DNA of 64,000 bases from Algoriphagus aquimarinus (GTDB lineage: Bacteria; Bacteroidota; Bacteroidia; Cytophagales; Cyclobacteriaceae), in the NCBI RefSeq assembly GCF_900112005.1, contig NZ_FOKK01000011.1, positions 62,001-126,000 on the forward strand, written 5' to 3'. Positions 55,423 through 61,628 of the stretch are shown one piece after another (the first letter of the stretch is position 1; every line of letters begins with the position of its first letter). The notes under the pieces are model-generated. The model ran no database searches, was not told where the DNA came from, and saw only the letters and a program-made list of their open reading frames with translations. Position numbers and translations under genes: made by a program.

Positions 55423-55466
55423 AACCTGATTCGCTTAACTTTAACTAGCTAGAATCAGGTTTTTTT
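55423..55466 (+). terminator. Hairpin with T-tract directly abutting the TIR start codon
   Basis: AACCTGATTC and GAATCAGGTT form a 10-bp stem with a 19-base loop, followed by TTTTTT; the next three bases are the ATG of the TIR gene. It looks like a rho-independent terminator of the upstream gene; in the loop, TAACTTTA resembles the -7 box with one mismatch, so a promoter for the TIR gene could be nested inside. Confidence 0.75.
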
Positions 55467-56531
55467 ATGGAAAAGAATAAAATTTTTCTCAGTCACAGGC
55501 ATTCGGACACTCAAAGTGATTGTCATAGAATACGAGAAACATTAGAAGAGGAATTCGGGGAAGACGCTGTTTTCCTGGATATAGAAAACCTTGAACCCGG
55601 TATTCGTTTTGCCGATGCAATTGATAAAGCGCTAAAGGAAAGCAAAGTCGTTTTAGTAGCCATAGGACCTGATTGGTTTGGAGATCCAGATGAAGATGGA
55701 ATTACCCGGCTTTTCAAGGAAAAAGACTGGGTTAGAAGAGAAGTTAGCGCAGCCTTGGCCAAGCCTGACACACGAGTGATTCCATTGTTACTCAAAGGAG
55801 CAACTAGACCCACGGCTGATCAATTACCCGCAGAACTTAAAGAACTTGCAGACCTTCAAACTTTTGAAATCTCTATTACTCGGTGGAAGTATGATTTGGG
55901 AGTATTGGTAGAGGCTCTGGCCAAGCTGATTCCAAGAAAAAAGAAACCCGTCAACCCTAATCCTTACAGACCTAATCCAGTTGCCAAACCTAAAAGCTGG
56001 TGGGCAAAAAATTACATCTGGGTCCTCCTAGTATTGATAGTCATAATTATTATAAGCTTGATTCCTGATGAGGAAACCTACTATGATGAAAACTATGATG
56101 ATGGTGGTGTACAGGTGGAGAATGAGCTTAGCCAAGCAGACATTAATCAACTAAGAGAAGAGAACCCTACTGGCAACGAGATTTTTGAGAGTCTTCAACT
56201 TAATGATGAAGATGCTCCTCCTCCAGTGGAACAAGCTGTTTTTGATTATTCAGGCAAATGGTGGGTATGGCAAGATGGGGTAAGAATGGGCTATATTCTA
56301 ATCAAACAGAATGGTTACTTTTTCACCTTTGACTATTACTATTTTGATCAGAAAACAGGTGAAGGCACGGGAGAATTCGATGGGACCTATCTTTACACAA
56401 CCCAATTTAGAATGTATGGAGACTCTAATAACTACGGATTTTCATTTGGATCTAATGACGGCGGAGTAAACTGGTTTGGCCAGACATTCAATAACGGTTC
56501 GCCAGCAAATGCAGAGTTGAGAAAAAATTAA
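55467..56531 (+). CDS. Membrane-anchored TIR-domain protein with extracytoplasmic beta domain
   Basis: 354 residues. N-terminal bacterial TIR domain (1-150; IFLSHRHSD, VFLDIENLEPGIRFADAID and the Glu at 92 in DWVRREV, a candidate catalytic Glu), a Lys/Pro-rich linker (157-180), a transmembrane helix (183-199, IWVLLVLIVIIIISLI), an acidic stretch, and a C-terminal domain (about 255-354) with FDYSGKWWVWQDG and repeated aromatic strands, apparently a beta barrel facing outside the cytoplasm. Bacterial TIR domains often have NADase activity in defence; whether this one does is unknown. It converges with the S24 regulator gene, overlapping by four bases. Confidence 0.83.
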   Translation: MEKNKIFLSHRHSDTQSDCHRIRETLEEEFGEDAVFLDIENLEPGIRFADAIDKALKESKVVLVAIGPDWFGDPDEDGITRLFKEKDWVRREVSAALAKPDTRVIPLLLKGATRPTADQLPAELKELADLQTFEISITRWKYDLGVLVEALAKLIPRKKKPVNPNPYRPNPVAKPKSWWAKNYIWVLLVLIVIIIISLIPDEETYYDENYDDGGVQVENELSQADINQLREENPTGNEIFESLQLNDEDAPPPVEQAVFDYSGKWWVWQDGVRMGYILIKQNGYFFTFDYYYFDQKTGEGTGEFDGTYLYTTQFRMYGDSNNYGFSFGSNDGGVNWFGQTFNNGSPANAELRKN

Positions 56532-57301
56532 CCCTTCAAAGTCCTTAGATCTGCCCGAATATCAGAGATCATTTCTCCAAGATCTTCCATGGTCAAGGGC
56601 TTTTTCTTATCGCCGGGATTTGGGAAATCTGTGCTGATAAAAGCTTTGGCCTCCCAAACCTCCACAACTTCCTCTCCCTTTACCTCATAGGGCTTGTATT
56701 GCTCATTATCAGAAACCAGAAAAAGCTTACCATTGTCACTCAGGTAGTTGAATACTCTTTTATAGACAACACCTTCGGAATCAGTCACGAGCACGTAGGT
56801 TTTGCCGCTTTTGATGTCTTTTAATTGGTCCACATAGGCTCCGATCACAATCGTACCTGAGGTAAGTGGAAGCATGGAATCTCCAGCCAACTCGAAGGCT
56901 CGGTAGGTAGCCTGCTTGGATAAGGTAGGGATTTGAAACTGAGGCAGGCTTTCCATGTATTCCGTATCTGCATAGCCATTCAGGTATCCTGCTGAGGCCT
57001 TATGTCCTACTAGGGTGATATTCTCTTTCTCATCCGCGTCGCAGGCAATCGTGAGAATACTGACACCTCTTTTCTGTATGGCTTTTCTACCTAGGTTCTC
57101 GATATCATGATTCAGAAGTTCCTCCAACCCTATTTCTAACACATCAGAAATCTTCCCTAGTGTCAAAAGCTTAGGTTCGGATCTACCATCTTCATAGGCA
57201 GAAATCATCGTGCGTTGCACATTCAGCTGATCCGCCAGTTCATTTTGGGTAATTCCTTTTTGCTTGCGCAAAAACCGAAGGTTGGAAGCAAGGTATTTCA
57301 T
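56528..57301 (-). CDS. XRE/S24 LexA-like repressor
   Basis: 257 residues: an XRE helix-turn-helix (residues 5-60, ITQNELADQLNVQRTMISAYEDGR), an Ala104-Gly105 pair in KASAGYLNG at the position of the autocleavage site, and a signal-peptidase/LexA-like S24 domain with Ser142 in GDSMLP and Lys181 in VVYKRV, the catalytic pair. Such regulators cleave themselves after a stress signal (often RecA-dependent) to derepress genes. It starts four bases before the end of the next upstream gene at 57298 and probably shares its transcript. Confidence 0.9.
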   Translation of the reverse strand: MKYLASNLRFLRKQKGITQNELADQLNVQRTMISAYEDGRSEPKLLTLGKISDVLEIGLEELLNHDIENLGRKAIQKRGVSILTIACDADEKENITLVGHKASAGYLNGYADTEYMESLPQFQIPTLSKQATYRAFELAGDSMLPLTSGTIVIGAYVDQLKDIKSGKTYVLVTDSEGVVYKRVFNYLSDNGKLFLVSDNEQYKPYEVKGEEVVEVWEAKAFISTDFPNPGDKKKPLTMEDLGEMISDIRADLRTLKG

Positions 57302-57573
57302 GCGGAATACAGGTAAAAGTTATGATCCTCGGGAGTAGCAGGGATAGGAAAAAATGGATTCATGTTCAATGAAGCACTTCTTCTTCTCTCCATTCGTTGT
57401 TTTATCTCGTCAATGATTTCTCCAACCGGCTTTGGGCCATTTACGAGTAAGTAACCGTACTGTGGTTTTGCCTCATCTTCGATGAAAAATTTCACTTGGC
57501 AATTACCTGATGCCAAGGTTTTTGTAGTGATGCTGATCTTTTCTTGATTTTCCATAACTGATTCTTTTAACAT
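57298..57573 (-). CDS. Small protein upstream of the S24 regulator, unknown
   Basis: 91 residues from the ATG at 57573 (a second ATG at 57555 is equally possible). Soluble, with a short C-terminal FFPIPATPEDHNFYLYSA tail and a KQRMERRRSASLN basic segment. No recognised domain. Its last bases overlap the ATG of the S24 regulator gene by four bases, so the two are a small operon. Confidence 0.65.
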   Translation of the reverse strand: MLKESVMENQEKISITTKTLASGNCQVKFFIEDEAKPQYGYLLVNGPKPVGEIIDEIKQRMERRRSASLNMNPFFPIPATPEDHNFYLYSA

Positions 57574-57601
57574 CAGCTAAGATAGAAATGTTGTTTTTAT
57601 A

Positions 57602-57615
57602 AACATATCAATGTT
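57602..57615. promoter_or_regulatory. Candidate operator upstream of the S24 regulator operon
   Basis: AACAT-ATCA-ATGTT, an inverted repeat with 5-bp arms, 29 bases upstream of the first ATG. XRE/LexA-type repressors usually bind their own promoter, so this is a candidate autoregulatory site. Confidence 0.4.
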
Positions 57616-57685
57616 CTAAAAATTAACATTATTTTATGACGCTTACTGTCAAAGAGTAGTATTTGGAGAAGGAAATAGGTTTTGG

Positions 57686-57760
57686 GAAACGGGAGACAGG
57701 AGACGGGAGACGGGAGACGGGAGACAGAAGATGGAAGACGGGAGACGGGAGGCGGAAGAT
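57686..57760. repeat. GGGAGAC-type heptamer repeat tract
   Basis: Six or more imperfect tandem copies of GGGAGAC, interspersed with AGAAGAT and GGAAGAC variants. Length and irregularity exclude CRISPR. Such tracts occur as intergenic debris in Bacteroidota. Confidence 0.7.
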
Positions 57761-57780
57761 AGCTGCCCGTTTGCAGGCGG

Positions 57781-57826
57781 GGAAGACCGGAGACTGAAGT
57801 GGCCTAAATCTTAGTATTTACCAAAG
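57781..57826 (+). repeat. Intergenic palindromic repeat, copy A
   Basis: GGAAGACCGGAGAC then TGAAGTGGCCTAAAT, followed by TTTACCAAA; compare copies at 51949-52022 (minus) and 60897-60945. Confidence 0.5.
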
Positions 57827-58056
57827 TCTCTAGTGCTTAAGTCCCGCTACGGGCAGACCTGTTACTATAGAGAAACAGATAGACAAATGGCCTATGTACT
57901 ACTCAGTACAGCATATGACCGCTTAGCCAATTATTGCTCCTTTTCCTGCCTAGAACTTCCTTCCTTTGATGTAAGGTTCACTTCGACCCTGCCACCAAAT
58001 TTCTCCCTATAAATGAGAGAAGCGCTTTTTACAGAAGCTCCCAACTAGCCTACACA

Positions 58057-60798
58057 ATGAAATATTACCTTTACCTATTCTTTACGCTATTATCAATTTC
58101 TCAATTATCTGCCCAGAACTATTCTATTAAAGGAAAAGTAAAACAAGCAGGTACGGAGATCACCATTCCCAACGCAACCATTTTGATTCAAAATCTACCC
58201 GACTCTGTGCAGGTGGAGGGCATGATATCAGATTTAGATGGTGAATTTGAAATTAAAAACATCAAATCCGGAGAGTATCTTCTTAAGATTCAATATCTGG
58301 GTTACCAAAATTTCTATAAGAGCATCCATATCACTCAAGACTTAGATTTAGGCGTTTTGGGTATAAAGGAGCAAGCCACAGATCTGGATGAGGTAACTAT
58401 CAGTGCTGCTAGGTCCCAAGGAGAACAAAGAGGCGACACTACTCTATACAACGCTGATGCTTTCAAAACCATGAGAGATGCCAGTGCACAGACCTTAATT
58501 CAAAAACTTCCAGGTGTAATTTCCCAAGATGGAACTCTACAAGCTCAGGGCGAAGCGATCACTCAGATTTTAGTGGATGGCAAGCCGTTCTTTGGAGGTG
58601 ATATTAATACAGCTTTGCAAAATCTCCCTGCGGAGGTAATACAGGGAATAGAAATCTTTGATCAAAAAAGTGACAAAGCCCTACTAAGTGGATTCGATGA
58701 TGGTGAGCGTATGAAGACCATCAACATCATCACCAAGCCAAATAGAAGAAAAGGCCAATTTGGAAAAACTACTGCAGGATTCGGAACAGATGAACGCTAC
58801 CTAGCTGGAGCAAGTATCAACTCCTTCAATGAAGACCAACGAATTACCTTCACTGGTCTTAGTAATAACATCAATGTGCTGGATTATTCCAGTGATGCAA
58901 ATGCTCAAAGCAACAACCGCCCTCAAAACGGACTTATCACCACGAATATTTTGGGCTTAAACTATTCAGATAATTGGGGAGAGAAAGTAAAAATCAGCGG
59001 TAGTTATCTCTACAACAACCGGAAAAACACAAGTCAGTCCAGCCTCATCAGAGAATATGTAACCGGATCCTCTTCAGATCAATTCTATACGGAGGAAAGT
59101 AGAGAAACACGAACTAGCCAGGATCATAGATTTGACATGAGACTGGAATACAACATCAATGAAAACAACAGGATCTTGTATAGACCTAGATTCTCTGCAT
59201 CTCGAGAAAACGAGAATTCCGGATTCTTTGGACAAAGTGTAAATGATGCAGGTCCATTGAACCAAACAGAAAATACGCGTACCGCAAATAATAAGGATTT
59301 TGACATGTTCCATAGGCTTTTCTACAGTCATAAGTTTGGAAAAGAAGGAAGAAGTCTAACACTAAGTGCCAATACAGGACTTCATGGAGACAATGATGCT
59401 TCCTTCCGTAATGCGACTAATTTTTATTATCAGCCAGAGGAGCGTAAGGAATTAATTAATCAGGAGATCACTCGAGACAGATCAGGATCTGACTGGGAAA
59501 CAGGTATCTCCTACACAGAACCACTTGGTAAAAATGGCCAGCTGGAATTGGAATACGAAATAGGAAATAGGATTAACGAGTCAGATCAGTTGACATTTAA
59601 CATCTTAAATGATGAAGTAAGCAACCCTGACCTATCTCTGGACACAGCTTTGAGTAACTCTTTTGAAAGCAAATATCTTCGTCAGGAATTGGAGCTAGGC
59701 TATCAGTACACACTGGAGAAAATTAAGTTTCAGGCCGAAGTTCAATATCAAAACGCTACGCTTAAAAACGAGCAGTTCTTTCCAGCTACGGAATCACTGG
59801 ATAGAACATTCCAAAGCTTCCTTCCAACCGTTCGATTTGACTACACCATTTCAGACAATACCAATTTTGAACTCGACTATGATACTGATGTAGATGCTCC
59901 TTCTGTGGGTCAACTTCAAAATGCCATAGACAACTCCAATCCACTGCAGTTGAAAACAGGTAACCCTAACCTAAATCAATCCTACTCAAATAGATTAAGG
60001 CTTCGTTTCAGAAGCAATAACCCTGAGAACGATAGATCTTGGTTTGTTTTTGCTCAATACAACTTGGTAAATGATGCCGTTTCCAACAGCACATTCACCG
60101 CAGAGGAAGCGACTGAACTTCCGGGAGGAATTATCCTGGAAAAAGGATCTCAGCTTTTCAAGCCTGTCAATTTGGATGGATCCAAGGACTTCAGGTCTTG
60201 GGTGAGTTATGGCATTCCACTGAAATTCATCAAGTCAAATTTCAATCTGAATGGTGGATATAGCAGCACCATAAGACCAGGACAGGTAAACAATCAATTG
60301 AGCTTTAACAACTCTTCCAGAATCAGCACTGGGATATCCTTGAGTAGTAATATCTCAGATCAGATAGACTTCAATATCTCTACACGTTTTTCCTACAATG
60401 ATGTGGAAAACACGCTAAATTCTAACCTGAATAATCAGTACTATAATCAGCGCTCTAGACTGAATTTAAGTTGGATAATTTGGGAAGGATTTGTTTACAG
60501 ATTGGATGTAAATCATCAGTTGAACTCAGGACTATCCGAAGGATACGATGCGAATGTAGTTTTGATGAATATGAGCATAGGTAAAAAGGTGTTCGGTAAT
60601 CAGCGGGGTGAAATCGCTCTGAATGTCTATGATCTACTGGGACAAAACAGAAGTGTATACAGAAATGTAACTGATGCCTATATAGAGGATGGCCAAAACA
60701 ACGTGATGCAGCGCTACTTCATGCTTTCTTTCTCCTACAATATCCGCCACTTCAACAAAGGAACGGACATGGATGACTACAACGAGATCTATAATTAA
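58057..60798 (+). CDS. Outer-membrane beta-barrel receptor with CarboxypepD regulatory domain, copy 1
   Basis: 913 residues. Signal peptide ends near LSAQN. A carboxypeptidase-regulatory-like beta sandwich follows (about 22-100, SISDLDGEFEIKNIKSGEYLLKIQYLGYQ), then a plug-like region (130-240; LPGVISQDGTLQAQGEAITQILVDGKPFFGGD) and a long beta-barrel to the C-terminus ending MLSFSYNIRHF. It resembles the OMP_b-brl_3/TonB-dependent-receptor group that lacks a clear TonB box. Substrate unknown. No SusD partner. Confidence 0.85.
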   Translation: MKYYLYLFFTLLSISQLSAQNYSIKGKVKQAGTEITIPNATILIQNLPDSVQVEGMISDLDGEFEIKNIKSGEYLLKIQYLGYQNFYKSIHITQDLDLGVLGIKEQATDLDEVTISAARSQGEQRGDTTLYNADAFKTMRDASAQTLIQKLPGVISQDGTLQAQGEAITQILVDGKPFFGGDINTALQNLPAEVIQGIEIFDQKSDKALLSGFDDGERMKTINIITKPNRRKGQFGKTTAGFGTDERYLAGASINSFNEDQRITFTGLSNNINVLDYSSDANAQSNNRPQNGLITTNILGLNYSDNWGEKVKISGSYLYNNRKNTSQSSLIREYVTGSSSDQFYTEESRETRTSQDHRFDMRLEYNINENNRILYRPRFSASRENENSGFFGQSVNDAGPLNQTENTRTANNKDFDMFHRLFYSHKFGKEGRSLTLSANTGLHGDNDASFRNATNFYYQPEERKELINQEITRDRSGSDWETGISYTEPLGKNGQLELEYEIGNRINESDQLTFNILNDEVSNPDLSLDTALSNSFESKYLRQELELGYQYTLEKIKFQAEVQYQNATLKNEQFFPATESLDRTFQSFLPTVRFDYTISDNTNFELDYDTDVDAPSVGQLQNAIDNSNPLQLKTGNPNLNQSYSNRLRLRFRSNNPENDRSWFVFAQYNLVNDAVSNSTFTAEEATELPGGIILEKGSQLFKPVNLDGSKDFRSWVSYGIPLKFIKSNFNLNGGYSSTIRPGQVNNQLSFNNSSRISTGISLSSNISDQIDFNISTRFSYNDVENTLNSNLNNQYYNQRSRLNLSWIIWEGFVYRLDVNHQLNSGLSEGYDANVVLMNMSIGKKVFGNQRGEIALNVYDLLGQNRSVYRNVTDAYIEDGQNNVMQRYFMLSFSYNIRHFNKGTDMDDYNEIYN

Positions 60799-60849
60799 TC
60801 AATAGGATTATCTGCAAAGATGCCAGTAGCCAAAACTTCTTTGCTCACC

Positions 60850-60878
60850 CGGTCATCCCGATAGCCATCGGGAGACCG
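60850..60878. repeat. Hairpin next to the dispersed repeat copy
   Basis: CGGTC-AT-CCCGAT-AGCC-ATCGGG-A-GACCG: a GC-rich hairpin ahead of copy C of the repeat. Confidence 0.6.
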
Positions 60879-60896
60879 AAGACGGCAACCCGGCTA

Positions 60897-60945
60897 CTGA
60901 CGGGGGTGACCGAAGAGGCCTAAATTCTTGAGTTGACCAAATCCT
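60897..60945 (+). repeat. Intergenic palindromic repeat, copy C
   Basis: Contains GGTGACCGAAGAGGCCTAAAT then TTGACCAAA, aligning with copies A and B. Confidence 0.5.
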
Positions 60946-61263
60946 ATTATGCTTTTGGTTCTTTTATTGGTAACAAAGTGGATATGTGTTTTTTGAATTT
61001 CAATAATTGTAATTGAATCAGGCGGTTCTTTGCCGAACTGAAGTAAACTAGGTGTTTTTGAGTTTGGATTAATTGCACTGATTGGCAAGGGAAAAACAAG
61101 CGGTTTTTTTTTCCACTTGAGTGAAATCATTTTTTCAATAATTCACCTATTATCAGGATGTATTTGTCACTTTTTACCTTGGGATTATTTCCATATCACA
61201 CATTCCCATAACATTATTTAACAAATTAGTTTGCTGGTTTTATTCAAATCATTACTATTATCG

Positions 61264-61292
61264 TACTAGTAAAGTAGTCATTAGTACTAGTA
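61264..61292. repeat. Paired TACTAGTA palindromes
   Basis: Two copies of the perfect 8-bp palindrome TACTAGTA starting 21 bases apart (two helical turns). Possible dimer-binding sites in the upstream region of the second receptor gene. Confidence 0.45.
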
Positions 61293-61526
61293 ATTAAGTA
61301 TTTGCCAATTTTTTGTTGAATGGCACTACTTGATAGAAGGAATTTTTGATTTGTTTAAAAAGATAACTATTCGAAGTGGAGAGAAGTGAAGGGGCATATA
61401 CTATTAGAATTTGAGGCTTAAGAGTACTATTTAAAAAGGTCGAATAAGGGTTGCAATAAGTAAAAGTCGCTCATCTTCAACTTTTTAGCTGGATTGAAAA
61501 TCTATGCAAATAATCCTGAGCCCGCC

Positions 61527-61580
61527 ATCTCACATTACCAATTCAATCTGTTAAGATGAATTGGTAATAATTAGTGGGAT
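61527..61580. promoter_or_regulatory. Strong extended hairpin upstream of the second receptor gene
   Basis: ATTACCAATTCA (61534-61545) and TGAATTGGTAAT (61557-61568) are exact complements over 12 bp; the flanks ATCTCAC and GTGGGAT can extend the stem as RNA with one G-U pair across a five-base bulge. It ends 48 bases before the ATG. It could be an operator, a leader structure or a terminator. Confidence 0.55.
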
Positions 61581-61628
61581 AATTTTTAGTCAAGGAAATT
61601 ATTGTTAAAAATATAAACTGAAAAAAAA

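Larger units (their letters stand above)
57574..58056. other. Intergenic region with simple repeats
   Basis: 483 bases. It begins with the probable promoter and operator of the S24 pair, then has a run of GGGAGAC-like heptamers (about 57686-57760), then a copy of the dispersed repeat (57781-57826). No ORF with a credible start. Confidence 0.5.
60799..61628. other. Long intergenic region with palindromes and a repeat copy
   Basis: 830 bases between the two receptor genes. It contains a CGGTC...GACCG hairpin (60850-60878), a copy of the dispersed repeat (60897-60945), two TACTAGTA palindromes 21 bases apart (61264-61271, 61285-61292), and a strong hairpin (61527-61580). A small minus-strand ORF at 60894-61130 has no features of a real gene. 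Confidence 0.6.

Noticed and set aside
56528..57301. S24 repressor as a sign of a prophage
   Set aside because: No phage genes are adjacent; single S24 regulators are common on Bacteroidota chromosomes.
57686..57760. Tandem GGGAGAC repeats as a CRISPR array
   Set aside because: The unit is only about seven bases, with no unique spacers and no cas genes nearby.
60894..61130. 78-residue minus-strand ORF in the 830-base gap
   Set aside because: It covers the dispersed repeat copy and shows no domain, signal or usual start context.
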